Source: Asaia siamensis
GTDB taxonomy: Bacteria; Pseudomonadota; Alphaproteobacteria; Acetobacterales; Acetobacteraceae
Assembly: GCF_014635085.1 (NCBI RefSeq)
Contig: NZ_BMCH01000003.1
Span: 124,001 to 188,000, forward strand
Reading direction: 5' to 3'
DNA: 64,000 nt
Positions 34,068-43,108 of the stretch are shown piece by piece. The first letter of the stretch is position 1, and each line of letters opens with the position of its first letter. The notes beneath the pieces were generated by a model. That model did not search any database and had not been told where the DNA came from. It saw only the letters and a list, made by a program, of their open reading frames with translations. The translations under genes were made by a program, and so were the position numbers.

Positions 34068-36803
34068 TTAATGTGCTTCCGCCCAGTTTGCGCCAATACC
34101 TGTTTCCACAACCAGCGGCACACTCAGTGTCGCGGCTTGTTCCATTTCGGTGCGTACGAATTCTGCCAGAGCTTCGGCCTGATCGGCACGGACCTCGAAC
34201 AGCAACTCGTCATGCACCTGGAGCAGCATTCTGGCGTCCAGCCCAGTCTGTGGCAAGCGCGCGCCCAGGCGCACCATGGCGCGTTTGATGATATCGGCCG
34301 CCCCGCCCTGAAGCGGCGCGTTGATGGCCTGACGCTCGGCATAGCCGCGTCGGGCGCCATTCTTCTCATTGATGCCGGGCACGTAGCAGCGGCGCCCCAG
34401 CGGTGTTGTGACATAGCCGTCGCGCTTGGCGTCGTCCTTGGTGCGGTCCATGTAGTCACGGATACCGGGATAGCGGGCGAAATAGGCGTCGATGTAACGA
34501 CGGGCCTCTCCTGCCGGAATGCCGAGCTGACGCGCCAGACCGAAAGCGGAAATGCCATAGATGATGCCGAAATTGATGGCCTTCGCGCGGCGACGGGTCA
34601 GCGGGTCCATGCCTTCAAGCGGCAGGTTGAATACTTCTGATGCCGTACGGGCATGAATATCCTGCCCCAGCGTGAAGGCTTCCTTCAGCGGGCCGATATC
34701 GGCCACCTCGGCGAGCAGGCGCAACTCGATCTGGGAGTAATCGGCAGAGACCAGCACATAGCCTTCCTCGGCAATGAAGGCGCGGCGGATGCGGCCACCT
34801 TCTTCGGTGCGGATGGGGATATTCTGCAGATTGGGGTCGTTCGATGAAAGGCGCCCGGTCGTGGTAATGGCCATCTGAAACGAGGTATGAACGCGATGGG
34901 TGCGGGCATCCATCTGCTGCACCAGCGCATCGGCATAGGTCGATTTCAGCTTGGCCAGCTGACGCCAGGACAGAATGCGTGCAGGCAGATCGTGCCCGGC
35001 ATCGGCAAGCTCCTGCAACACGGAAGAATCCGTACCCCAGGCACCGGCCTTGGTGCGCTTGCCGCCCGGCAGATTCATCTCGTCGAACAGGATTTCACCA
35101 AGCTGCTTGGGCGAACCGAGATTGAAGCTGCGCCCGGCAAGCTGATGGATCTCGATTTCCATCTCGGCCATGCGGCTGCCGAAATCCGCCGACATGCGGC
35201 GCAGTTCGGCGGCATCGAGCTTCACACCTGCCTGCTCCATCTCCTTCAGGATCGCGATGAGCGGGCGCTCCATCGTCTCATACAGCGCCAGGGCCTGACG
35301 CTCGCGCAAGGCCGGTTTGAGCGCGAGCCACAGGCGCAGCGTCACATCGGCGTCTTCGGCCGCATATTCCGTGGCGCGCGCAATCGGCACCTGGGCGAAA
35401 GGCACGCGATTGCGTCCTGTGCCCGTCACGCTGTCATAGGAGATAGGGTCATGCGCCAGATGCAGCCGTGACAGCTCATCCATGCCCTGACCATGTTCCC
35501 CTGCCGACTGGGCGTAGGAAATAAGCATCGTGTCATCGACGGGGGTGATGGTGTCGATGCCTGCATGAGCCAGAACAAGCAGGTCGTATTTGGCGTTCTG
35601 GAAGATCTTCAGCACCGATTCATCAGCCAGAAGAGGACGCAGGGCATCAAGGACCGCTTCCACTTCAAGCTGCCCGCCAGCAGGATGCTCCAGCGTGCCC
35701 TCATGGCGCAGCGGGACATAGGCGGCCTCGCCCGGTGCCGTTGCCAGAGAAAGACCAATCAGCGTGGCCTGACGGGCATTCAGACTGTCCGTTTCGGTAT
35801 CGAACGCGAAATAGCCGGTCTTGCGCGCACGCGCGATCCAGGTTTCGAGCGTTTCTAGAGACTGAATGGTCTCATAGGGACCATAGGGCTTGTCGCCTTC
35901 AGCCACCGGCTCTGGCGTGGCCTGGGCACGCGGTGTGGCGAGCGCCCCGAGACCCATGCGCTGGATAACCGAATGGAACCCCATCTTTTCAAGGAAATCC
36001 CGCAGCACCGCGCCTTCAGGCTCACGGCATCCGAGAGCCTCGACGGGCTCTGGCAGCGGGACATCACGCGCGAGGGTGACCAGTTTGAGCGAGATACGGG
36101 CAGCCTCGGCATGATCGATGAGCGATTGCTGGCGCTTGGACTTTTTCATGGTCGGCGCAGCAGCCAGAATGGCTTCGAGATCGCCGAATTCCTGAACGAG
36201 TTGCGCGGCCCCCTTCGGGCCGATTCCGGGCACGCCAGGCACGTTATCGGTGGGGTCGCCCATAAGCGCCTGGACGTCGATCACACGATCAGGCGCCACG
36301 CCGAACTTGGCTTCGACCTCTTCTGACCTGATCGGCTTCTGCTTGATCGGATCGAGCAGGGACACACGCTCTGTCACGAGCTGCATCAGATCCTTGTCTG
36401 ACGACACGATGGTACAGCGACCGCCTGTTTTTTCAATGATGTCGGCATAGGACGCAATCAGGTCATCCGCTTCGAAACCCGGCAATTCGATCATGGGCAC
36501 GTTGAACGCTTTTGTCGCGTCGCGAATGAGCGAAAACTGCGGGCGCAGGTCTTCGGGCGCCTCGGGGCGGTGAGCCTTGTATTGCGGATAGATCTCGTTG
36601 CGGAAGGTATGACGCCCCGCATCGAAAATCACGGCCAGATGCGTGCCGACATGATCGCGCAGCAGGCGTTGAAGCATGTTGGTGAAGCCGAACACTGCAT
36701 TGACCGGCACGCCTTCAGGGCTGCTCATGGGGGGCAGCGCATGAAAGGCACGGAAAATGAAGCCCGAGCCATCGACGAGAACGAGATGGGGCGTAGTGCT
36801 CAT
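34068..36803 (-). CDS. polA: DNA polymerase I
   Basis: 911 residues with all three domains. The 5'-3' exonuclease is at the N-terminus (LVDGSGFIFRAFHAL, GFEADDLIASYA, GDPTDNVPGVPGIGPKGA). The 3'-5' proofreading domain keeps its DxE (FAFDTETDSLNAR). The polymerase domain has LVSADYSQIELRLLA (motif A), RRAKAINFGIIYGISAFGL (motif B) and LLQVHDELLFEV (motif C). It fills gaps in repair and removes RNA primers. The 3-base gap to the next gene suggests one transcript with the SCO1-like and solute-binding genes. Confidence 0.98.
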   Translation of the reverse strand: MSTTPHLVLVDGSGFIFRAFHALPPMSSPEGVPVNAVFGFTNMLQRLLRDHVGTHLAVIFDAGRHTFRNEIYPQYKAHRPEAPEDLRPQFSLIRDATKAFNVPMIELPGFEADDLIASYADIIEKTGGRCTIVSSDKDLMQLVTERVSLLDPIKQKPIRSEEVEAKFGVAPDRVIDVQALMGDPTDNVPGVPGIGPKGAAQLVQEFGDLEAILAAAPTMKKSKRQQSLIDHAEAARISLKLVTLARDVPLPEPVEALGCREPEGAVLRDFLEKMGFHSVIQRMGLGALATPRAQATPEPVAEGDKPYGPYETIQSLETLETWIARARKTGYFAFDTETDSLNARQATLIGLSLATAPGEAAYVPLRHEGTLEHPAGGQLEVEAVLDALRPLLADESVLKIFQNAKYDLLVLAHAGIDTITPVDDTMLISYAQSAGEHGQGMDELSRLHLAHDPISYDSVTGTGRNRVPFAQVPIARATEYAAEDADVTLRLWLALKPALRERQALALYETMERPLIAILKEMEQAGVKLDAAELRRMSADFGSRMAEMEIEIHQLAGRSFNLGSPKQLGEILFDEMNLPGGKRTKAGAWGTDSSVLQELADAGHDLPARILSWRQLAKLKSTYADALVQQMDARTHRVHTSFQMAITTTGRLSSNDPNLQNIPIRTEEGGRIRRAFIAEEGYVLVSADYSQIELRLLAEVADIGPLKEAFTLGQDIHARTASEVFNLPLEGMDPLTRRRAKAINFGIIYGISAFGLARQLGIPAGEARRYIDAYFARYPGIRDYMDRTKDDAKRDGYVTTPLGRRCYVPGINEKNGARRGYAERQAINAPLQGGAADIIKRAMVRLGARLPQTGLDARMLLQVHDELLFEVRADQAEALAEFVRTEMEQAATLSVPLVVETGIGANWAEAH

Positions 36804-36921
36804 GCGGCAACCGATCGGAATGAGGTCAACAAGAAGCGCGTCTCCTGAATGGGTCTGGCCTGAAAGCAGTCTTTGTTACCGCGCTCTGGCCAGCGCGCCC
36901 GGAGGACGCAATACTCTGCCA

Positions 36922-37977
36922 ATGATACGAGAGTTCCGTCCGCATTCAAACCGCTGCCGCGCATTCAGGCCCAGTTCATGGCGCAGCTTCGCGATGGTTT
37001 TCGGTCTGTCGCTGCTCGTCGCGTGCGCCTCTCCCAAACCGGCGAGGGCACCGCAACCCCGCTTGCAGGAAGCAGCGCTCATTCCTGCCACGCTGCATCT
37101 TGCCCTTTCCGACGGGGATATCGCGCCCATGCGCGTCTGGCCCGCAATCGGTCGGCCCCGCGCCGTCATTCTGGCCCTGCATGGTTTTGGCGATAGTCGC
37201 GACGCCTGGGAGTTTTCGGCCCCCCAGCTGGCTGCTGCGGGCATAGAGACCATGGCTCCCGATCTGCGTGGCTTTGGCGAAACGCGCAGCCGTGGCGCCT
37301 GGAGCAGCACGGCACGCATGGTGCAGGATGCCCGTGAAGAGGCGATATGGGTGCATGCCCGAAACCCCGGCATCCCGCTCTATATCATGGGTGAGAGCAT
37401 GGGTGGTTCCGTCGCGACCCTGCTGGCCACCGCCCCACCACCAGACACAATCAGCGGTGTCATCCTGATTTCTCCCGCTATCTGGCGTTTCGATCCGCTC
37501 TCGCGGCTTGTGCTCGGAGGGCTGGATATCATCGCGCCCGATTGGGTTTTCACCGGCGCGCATGTACCGGGCGAGCATATCGCCACCAATAATCTGGCAG
37601 CCCTGAGGCGCCTCTATTTCGACCCGCTCACCATGCACGGCTTTCGGCTTGATACCTTGCGCGGCCTCGTGCAGCTGATGGCCTGCGGGCAGGATGCCGC
37701 CCCGCGCGTGCGCCTTCCCCTGCTCGTGCTCTATGGCGATCAGGACCAGATGATCCCTGCCCCGCCCATGGCCACTTTCTGGAAACAACTGCCGCATTCG
37801 GCCCGTCGCGATCTGATACCGGGCGGGCATCATCTGCTTCTGCGCGACCGTAACGGGCGCAACGCCACGGGAGATATCGCGTCCTGGGTGCTGACACCCG
37901 ACAAGCTTTTACCTTCTGGCGGCGACGTGGCGGCAGCGGCATGGATGGCTGGCGATCCAGAACATTTCGCGCCCTGA
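36922..37977 (+). CDS. Alpha/beta hydrolase lipoprotein (monoacylglycerol lipase-like, S33)
   Basis: 351 residues. The N-terminus has a basic stretch and a hydrophobic run ending in the lipobox LLVACAS, so it is probably lipid-anchored. The serine hydrolase fold is clear: VILALHGFGDSRDAWEF (oxyanion), DLRGFGETRSRG, YIMGESMGGSVATLL (nucleophile Ser near 157), LYGDQDQMIP and GGHHLLLRD with the catalytic Asp and His. Closest general type is the monoacylglycerol lipase/Hydrolase_4 group; the natural lipid is unknown. ATG at 36922 is chosen, with GGAGG about 20 bases upstream; ATG at 36994 is a second option. Confidence 0.85.
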   Translation: MIREFRPHSNRCRAFRPSSWRSFAMVFGLSLLVACASPKPARAPQPRLQEAALIPATLHLALSDGDIAPMRVWPAIGRPRAVILALHGFGDSRDAWEFSAPQLAAAGIETMAPDLRGFGETRSRGAWSSTARMVQDAREEAIWVHARNPGIPLYIMGESMGGSVATLLATAPPPDTISGVILISPAIWRFDPLSRLVLGGLDIIAPDWVFTGAHVPGEHIATNNLAALRRLYFDPLTMHGFRLDTLRGLVQLMACGQDAAPRVRLPLLVLYGDQDQMIPAPPMATFWKQLPHSARRDLIPGGHHLLLRDRNGRNATGDIASWVLTPDKLLPSGGDVAAAAWMAGDPEHFAP

Positions 37978-37988
37978 CGCCCGGGTAT

Positions 37989-38005
37989 GCGGGACGCTGT
38001 CCCGC
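37989..38005 (+). terminator. Hairpin after the lipase-like gene
   Basis: GCGGGAC and GTCCCGC are exact 7-bp arms around GCT, 12 bases after the stop codon. No T run follows, so terminator function is only possible. Confidence 0.4.
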
Positions 38006-38113
38006 GCCCTCAGAAGAGCCGCCGCCCTCTGGAAACCCTTGAAGGGGAATATCGGCGATGCAGATTTTGGGACTGGCGCGTTTTCCGAATTCTGGCTATG
38101 AAGCAATCCAGCG

Positions 38114-38190
38114 GGACCCGTAGCTCAGCTGGATAGAGCGTCGCCCTCCGAAGGCGAAGGTCGAAGGTTCGAATCCTTTCGGGTCCGCCA
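38114..38190 (+). tRNA. tRNA-Arg (anticodon CCG)
   Basis: A full cloverleaf: acceptor GGACCCG (38114-38120) pairs with CGGGTCC, D arm AGCTCAGCTGGATAGAGC, anticodon arm TCGCC-CTCCGAA-GGCGA with anticodon CCG, T arm with GGTTCGAATCC, discriminator G and an encoded CCA to 38190. It reads CGG arginine codons, common in this GC-rich genome. Confidence 0.98.
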
Positions 38191-38386
38191 TTTCCTTGAA
38201 AATTCAGTGCCAGCTCTGACAGCGGCTTTCCGGGTGACTCTGCATTGTGGGCGAGACATGTCACCGGTAGCCTGCAGGGCGTTGGCACGCGCTGGTTGTT
38301 GAGATGCGCGATTGTTAAGCCCAGGCGAGAGGGGCAAGGCACCACAAGCTCCATGCCCGTTCTGCTCTGTCGGGAAGTAGTCGGAA

Positions 38387-38761
38387 CTAGCGAACAGCCG
38401 CCTCAGCCAGTCGGGCATCCGTCTCGCCTTCGCCGCCGCTCAGGCCAAGGGCGCCGATGACAGCACCGTTCAGGACAATCGGAACGCCGCCTCCTGCGGG
38501 GAGCATGTTCGGCAGGGTGGCGATCATTGTTTTGCCCGCATGAAGCGCGGTTTCCATGGCTTCGGTTGGGCGCAGGAACAAAGCAGAGGTTCTGGCCTTG
38601 AGCAGCGCCAGTTCGATGCTGCCAAGCTGGGTGCCGTCATCTTTCTTGAAAGCGACCAGATGGCCGGCTGCGTCAACAACCGCCACAGCGACAGGCACGC
38701 CACGCTCGCGGGCAAGATGAAGCGCCTTGTCGATATAGTCCAAAGCCAGGGTGAGCTGCAT
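38387..38761 (-). CDS. GlcG/HbpS family heme-binding-like protein
   Basis: 124 residues from MQLTLALDYIDKALHLARERG. The compact fold with VAVAVVDAAGHLVAFKKDDG, KARTSALFLRPTEAM and PAGGGVPIVLNGAVIGALGLSGG covers the whole GlcG/HbpS domain (GlcG sits in glycolate operons; HbpS binds heme). Its role here is unknown. An in-frame start at 38791 is possible, but GAGAGG upstream of 38761 supports the shorter form. It stands alone near tRNA-Arg. Confidence 0.85.
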   Translation of the reverse strand: MQLTLALDYIDKALHLARERGVPVAVAVVDAAGHLVAFKKDDGTQLGSIELALLKARTSALFLRPTEAMETALHAGKTMIATLPNMLPAGGGVPIVLNGAVIGALGLSGGEGETDARLAEAAVR

Positions 38762-38862
38762 GGGGAAACCTCTCTCAGCAATGATCGCCAAGAGTATAAC
38801 GCTGAAAATCTGAGCCGGGCGATTAGCGGGAGTTTAAAACTATTTATACGCCCTCGACCCGG

Positions 38863-39126
38863 TCAGTGATGAAGAAAACCCATGCCCGTCTGAAGGGCCG
38901 TGCGGGCGATTTCAGGCCAGATGCTGCCACCGGAAAGGCCACCACCCGCCCTGCCCTGCTGCATCCTGTCACTCTGCCCCGATTCATCAGATGTTCCATT
39001 GACGTCCATATCGGGCTGGGTGCGCTGCGCACAGCCCGACAGGATGAGCGCCAGGCAAAAACACAGCGACACGTAGCGGCTTACTGAAGCATGAACCCGC
39101 AGCCTCTTTCCACTAGCCATGTTCAT
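38863..39126 (-). CDS. Hypothetical small lipoprotein
   Basis: 87 residues with a clear lipoprotein signal (hydrophobic LCFCLALILSGC). The mature part is polar, with a Gly-rich stretch (GRAGGGLSGGS), and no recognised domain. Its ATG overlaps the stop of the proline-rich secreted gene upstream by four bases (ATGA), so the two form an operon. Confidence 0.6.
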   Translation of the reverse strand: MNMASGKRLRVHASVSRYVSLCFCLALILSGCAQRTQPDMDVNGTSDESGQSDRMQQGRAGGGLSGGSIWPEIARTALQTGMGFLHH

Positions 39127-39485
39127 CGTTCCCCCGGTCCTTCTCCTGGCGGGGGTGGCGGCGGACGGCAACCATGGGGTGGTCTTCCATGAGGCCCTTC
39201 GCCAAACGGTGGACCGCGTCTGTCATCACCATCCGGAGGAGGCCCGTCATATCCATTTCCCGGGGGTGACGGAGGGCGATACCCCCGCGGCGGCCGTCGG
39301 CAGCGCTGGCTGGAATCCTCTCCGTCGGGCGATGCTCCGTCGACAGCACCAGCGGAAGGGGCAGCAGCATAGACCTGCCCGTTATATACCGTACCACTCT
39401 GCGCGCGGGCCGCTCCCGAGGGCAATGCCACGAAAAGCAGGAAGAGAGCGGATAAGGTCATCCGGCGTGTCATTGAATGGCGCAA
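39123..39485 (-). CDS. Secreted proline-rich protein
   Basis: 120 residues. MTRRMTLSALFLLFVALPSG plus AARAQ gives a signal peptide cleaved after ARA. The mature protein is dominated by Pro, Gly, Asp and Arg with runs such as PPPPPPGEGP, so it is probably disordered and located in the envelope. Function unknown. It is co-translated with the lipoprotein downstream. Confidence 0.65.
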   Translation of the reverse strand: MRHSMTRRMTLSALFLLFVALPSGAARAQSGTVYNGQVYAAAPSAGAVDGASPDGEDSSQRCRRPPRGYRPPSPPGNGYDGPPPDGDDRRGPPFGEGPHGRPPHGCRPPPPPPGEGPGER

Positions 39486-39634
39486 CCCCGTTCTGAAGTT
39501 TCCTACACCGCCCTATGACAGGCACGCTCGATCCGCACGAGGAACGAAGCGAAAGGGACTGTAACAAAGACCGCCCCAGCGTGTCGTATCGGAACAGAAT
39601 GACGGATAAGGACCCGCATCCGGGTCGGATTATC

Positions 39635-39800
39635 TCAGAACTGGTTATCGATCACGATTGTATCGCTATACGCGCCGGGTGCGGGCGTATCCTGCGTGGT
39701 CAGGATATGCGCCGTATAGCTGAAAATCTGCTGTGAAACGCCATCCAGCGCCGTCGCATTCGTATCGGCTGACACTGCCCCCGCCTTGATTGCCGTCACT
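39635..39800 (-). pseudogene. C-terminal fragment of a spore coat U (SCPU) domain protein (candidate)
   Basis: The end of a minus-strand frame reads SYTAHILTTQDTPAPGAYSD then TIVIDNQF and stops at 39635. A strand with a polar residue, a 'PAPGAYSDT' turn and a final 'TVxxxF' strand is the usual ending of SCPU/fimbrial-subunit-like domains. No matching N-terminal part or signal peptide exists upstream (the frame begins in unrelated sequence near 39976), so this looks like a remnant. The homology is read by eye and is not certain. Confidence 0.35.
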
Positions 39801-40016
39801 GAGACCGGCCGTATCGCTCTGCCCCCCTGCCGCACCTTACAGCGAGGGACTGATGCACATCCCTGAAAGCCGTCCCGAGGGGGCAAGGGGTATTTCTCCT
39901 CCGCAGTCATGAAAGATGAGGCTTCGCCATGAGAGGGGACGATCAACAAACGTTTTATCGCCGATAACGTGTCCAATGAGTCCGCCTATCCCGGTACCAG
40001 CAAGGCAAGTCCGGCA

Positions 40017-40331
40017 TCAGCTTGCGAATTTCATCAACGCTAGGCCCATGACAATCAGCAGGGCCGCCAGGACACGCGCAGGACTGAGGGCCTCGCCTAA
40101 AAAGGCAACACCGACCAGAAAGGCGCCCAGGGCACCAATGCCGGTCCAGATCATATAGGCTGTGCCTAGCGGCAGGGTTTTCATAGCCCAGGCGAGAAGC
40201 GCGACGCTGACAGCCATGCCTGATACAGTCACCACGCTCGGGACGAGACGTGTAAATCCAGCCGACTGCTTCATGGCAGACGCCCAGACGATTTCACTCA
40301 AACCTGCAAGAAAAAGCACGACCCACGCCAT
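40017..40331 (-). CDS. Small multidrug resistance family transporter, Gdx/SugE type
   Basis: 104 residues with four membrane helices. It begins MAWVVLFLAGLSEIVWASAM, with the essential membrane Glu13, and has WAMKTLPLGTAYMIWTGIGA and GEALSPARV, features of the SugE/Gdx branch that exports guanidinium or small quaternary amines by proton exchange. A clear guanidine riboswitch is not seen upstream. ATG at 40331 starts the family-standard N-terminus; an in-frame start at 40343 adds four residues. Confidence 0.9.
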   Translation of the reverse strand: MAWVVLFLAGLSEIVWASAMKQSAGFTRLVPSVVTVSGMAVSVALLAWAMKTLPLGTAYMIWTGIGALGAFLVGVAFLGEALSPARVLAALLIVMGLALMKFAS

Positions 40332-40343
40332 GACGGCCTCCAT

Positions 40344-40675
40344 AAATCGGGTTCCGCCGGGCCGTCCTGGTCTTGAAACTCCACTGGAGGCAGGAACGTC
40401 GTCTCTGCCCGCCTGATATAGCGCGTGAGGCTTTAGACTGCAATCGCCTGCCCTTTTGCTGAACGCCGATCAAGCAAGGAGCGGTTTTTCAACTGCACCA
40501 GAACAGGCACTGCGCGCGGTATAAGCCGCGTTAAATAGATACCTGCGCAAGCTGGTATGTCGCTTGGCGCTCTCCTTAGGAAAAGCTGACGCCTCTAAAC
40601 GGCGCCAGCTCCCGGAACAGTCAGACGCTTACAGCGAGCGCCGCCTTATCGGTCAAACACACCGCAGAAATACGG
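40344..40675. other. Spacer between SMR gene and GH32 gene
   Basis: About 330 bases holding the SMR promoter and the GH32 terminator (40579-40610); no other gene is visible. Confidence 0.45.
40579..40610 (-). terminator. Terminator downstream of the GH32 gene
   Basis: On the minus strand AGCTGGCGCC and GGCGTCAGCT form a 10-bp stem with one mismatch, followed by TTTTCC. It lies 66 bases after the GH32 stop codon. Confidence 0.7.
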
Positions 40676-42202
40676 CTACAGTGTCTCCCGGCACATTGTC
40701 TTATCGAGCGTATAGAGCTCAAAATGGTCGATCGTGACACCAATTCCATCAGCCTTCAGTCGAAGCATGTCGAGTGGCTTGCTTGGATAGACGAGCGCCG
40801 TACCGGTTTCGAGATGCTCATTGGCATAGATCTCGAAAGCGCAGCCATCGAGAAAAAGATGCAGGTCGAGCATACGAGCATCTGGATAGAGCGCCGTGTT
40901 GATCGGCGTGGCAAAACGCCCGGTATAAAAAGGATGATCGAAGCCGCGCAGCTTGCTGCGATCAAGCCAGATCTGCGCACTGGGTACATCATAGCCCACA
41001 GAGAGTTTTTCACCCGCATCATTGGCGAAAGCTATCTCGAAGCGGTTGATCTCAGGACCGCTGATCGCAGGATCGGTCTGGAAAGACTCATCGACCTTTA
41101 GGCGAATTACCAGCTCGATGGCCCTGCCTGTGGGTAGCGAGATGTCACGATGCGCGCCCTTTGGCAGGTAAGCCGCTTTTTCGCACAGCAGCGTGCGACG
41201 CAGTTTCTCGATATTCATGGGCGTCTGGACCAGACGCGGATAACCATTGGGGTCCTGGCGGATCGACAGACGACGCGGCAGCGACATGGCACCACGCCAG
41301 TCCTGCGTCGGCAGTTCCTGGCAATATTGCCAATTGCCCATCCAGGCAAAAGTCACGGCCTCACCCGGCTGCAAGCCGCTATAGACCTGCATGGCATAGG
41401 CGTCCTTCGCAAAATCGGTCAGGCGCAGAATGGCATCCGAGGGGGTGAACACAGCTCCATCGAACTCACCAATGAAATACTGCGTGACGCTGCCACCCAT
41501 CGGGCTACCTGGATTGATCGAGACGAACAGTACCCAGTGCAATGCCCCATGCTCATCACGTATCTGGATGAGATTGGGACATTCGTAATTGACGGTCGGC
41601 AGACCCGCCGGGCCGAAATTACTGAGATGCGTCCAGTGAATCAGATCGATCGAGCCGTAAAAGCCGATCTGGTGTTTCTCGACCTCAGCAAGCGCCATGA
41701 CCCATTTGCGCGTAGGCTCATGAAAGAAAACCTGTGGATCGCGAAAATTCGGGCTGCCAATATCCAGAACGGGGTTACCCTGATACTCTTCGAAGCTCTG
41801 ACCGTTATTCGTACTGACCGCGAGATACTGGCTCTGCCTCGTCGGGAGAGAACGCGTGTAAAGCGCCGCGATGTTTGTGCCATGGGCATTTGGGAAAAGC
41901 CCCGAGCTGTTGTCGCGATCCAGAACGGCACAGCCCGTATAGGCTTGGCCATCGATCGTAGCCGGCACGGCAATCGGCTGGTCTTTCCAGTTCAGCAAAT
42001 CGGTGCTGATTGCATGGCCCCAGCAGATATTAGCCGAAAAGGCGGCGTCGGGGTTATGCTGATAATAGAGATGATATTGCGCGCCATCGAAGATGAGGCC
42101 GTTGGGATCATTCATGAAGCCCGCTGGAGGGGTGAAATGGACTGAGGGCCGATACTGACGGCTCATCTTGGAGAAAACGCAGTCGTTCTTCTTTTCAGTC
42201 AT
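40676..42202 (-). CDS. GH32 beta-fructosidase (levanase/sucrose hydrolase type)
   Basis: 508 residues. The family triad is visible: nucleophile Asp in FMNDPNG (near 31), transition-state RDP in NFRDPQVFF (near 155) and acid/base Glu in YECPNL (near 205), in a five-blade propeller followed by a beta-sandwich domain. Such enzymes release fructose from sucrose, fructans or levan. No signal peptide is present, so it should act in the cytoplasm. It has a near-consensus promoter with an operator-like palindrome (42258-42286), suggesting repression that is lifted by sugar. No sugar transporter is adjacent. Start ATG at 42202 with GGAAAA upstream. Confidence 0.93.
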   Translation of the reverse strand: MTEKKNDCVFSKMSRQYRPSVHFTPPAGFMNDPNGLIFDGAQYHLYYQHNPDAAFSANICWGHAISTDLLNWKDQPIAVPATIDGQAYTGCAVLDRDNSSGLFPNAHGTNIAALYTRSLPTRQSQYLAVSTNNGQSFEEYQGNPVLDIGSPNFRDPQVFFHEPTRKWVMALAEVEKHQIGFYGSIDLIHWTHLSNFGPAGLPTVNYECPNLIQIRDEHGALHWVLFVSINPGSPMGGSVTQYFIGEFDGAVFTPSDAILRLTDFAKDAYAMQVYSGLQPGEAVTFAWMGNWQYCQELPTQDWRGAMSLPRRLSIRQDPNGYPRLVQTPMNIEKLRRTLLCEKAAYLPKGAHRDISLPTGRAIELVIRLKVDESFQTDPAISGPEINRFEIAFANDAGEKLSVGYDVPSAQIWLDRSKLRGFDHPFYTGRFATPINTALYPDARMLDLHLFLDGCAFEIYANEHLETGTALVYPSKPLDMLRLKADGIGVTIDHFELYTLDKTMCRETL

Positions 42203-42257
42203 TTTTTTCCAGATTTTTTTTCGTCAAAATCGCTTCAACTTGCATCAAAGCAAATTT

Positions 42258-42286
42258 TTTATATTGGCAAAATGCCAAAATGTCAA
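42258..42286 (-). promoter_or_regulatory. Sigma-70 promoter of GH32 gene with palindromic operator in the spacer
   Basis: On the minus strand TTGACA (42286-42281) and TATAAA (42263-42258) are exactly 17 bases apart. The spacer contains the perfect palindrome TTGGCA-TTT-TGCCAA (42278-42264). A repressor bound there would block RNA polymerase. The half-site TTGGCA resembles those of LacI-type sugar regulators, but the protein is not in this window. It is 56 bases before the GH32 start codon. Confidence 0.75.
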
Positions 42287-42405
42287 GAATTTCTCAGAGC
42301 CTGCTTCTTATAACGGGAAAAATGGCATTTCATTGAACCAGGAAATAGAAAATAATAATTAAATCCCGGAGACAATACTAAAATCAGCTCTTAAATTCCG
42401 AAGGT

Positions 42406-42948
42406 ATGATGAAGAAAAAGAAAAACCCCATCAAAACATTCATCGGCAAGTTCATCCTGCTTGAAGCCATCGTGGCAGCCTTCATAAGCGGAACAAGCGA
42501 GCATTTTGATTTTCGCATCACACCGATCATCATCCTGTCGCCAGTTCTCGCCCTTACGTTGCTGTTGCTCCTGCGTCGATTCAATATTCTCTCAATGCGG
42601 ATCGTTTCGCTCGATAATCTGGCTTATTTCGTCACGCTTCCCCTTCTGCTTGCACGCGTCATCGGCCAGCTCATTAGCAGAGGTAATGCCTGGCTCTTGA
42701 CAGCGCTTCACCCTGAAGATGCGCTCCAGATCGTGCAGTTAGGCCATGAAGTTGATCCCAGCCCCACGGTGAAACTTCTCTTTTTCCCTTTGACCGGGTC
42801 GATCGCCTGGATGGCCATGAGCTGGCGCCTGAACGGGACGAAACGCCAGGTTATATTCCTGCCCCTTCTCTGCCTCGTCGTGTCAGCCCTGTGTTTGTTC
42901 GTCCCCTTGATGGGCGCGTTTATCGTGCTTTCCCCTCACCATCGCTGA
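42406..42948 (+). CDS. Hypothetical four-helix membrane protein
   Basis: 180 residues beginning with a basic stretch (MMKKKKNPIKTFIGKF) and holding about four hydrophobic helices (near 15-30, 40-56, 75-92 and 150-175). No known domain is recognised. The upstream region is AT-rich. It ends 18 bases before the duplicated DUF2252 tail at 42967, so it marks the left border of the accessory region. Confidence 0.6.
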   Translation: MMKKKKNPIKTFIGKFILLEAIVAAFISGTSEHFDFRITPIIILSPVLALTLLLLLRRFNILSMRIVSLDNLAYFVTLPLLLARVIGQLISRGNAWLLTALHPEDALQIVQLGHEVDPSPTVKLLFFPLTGSIAWMAMSWRLNGTKRQVIFLPLLCLVVSALCLFVPLMGAFIVLSPHHR

Positions 42949-42966
42949 ACGCCCCTCTTTTTAGGC

Positions 42967-43108
42967 CTAGTGTTTTTCCGTCCAGGCAGCAGGCAGGTTT
43001 CCTTTCTCGATCGCCTCGTTGAAGGCTTTCCAGTCCTGCTTCGTCTGCCCGGCATAGCTTTGTGAAAAGGCGACAACAGCCTCGGCGAAGTTGCCAGCCC
43101 CCGGATAA
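42967..43108 (-). pseudogene. Orphan 3' end of a DUF2252 gene
   Basis: About 142 bases read GYPGAGNFAEAVVAFSQSYA then GQTKQDWKAFNEAIEKG and end LPAAWTEKH-stop. This matches the last 48 residues of the intact DUF2252 protein (45372 onward) with a handful of changes. The rest of the gene is missing and unrelated sequence begins at 43109. Together with the intact gene it forms a direct repeat flanking 43109-45370. Confidence 0.85.

Noticed and set aside
40344-40440. Possible guanidine riboswitch upstream of the Gdx/SugE gene (ACGA and ACGG stretches in weak hairpins).
   Set aside because: The stems around the ACGR stretches are poor and do not match the conserved ykkC or mini-ykkC layouts, so no riboswitch is called.
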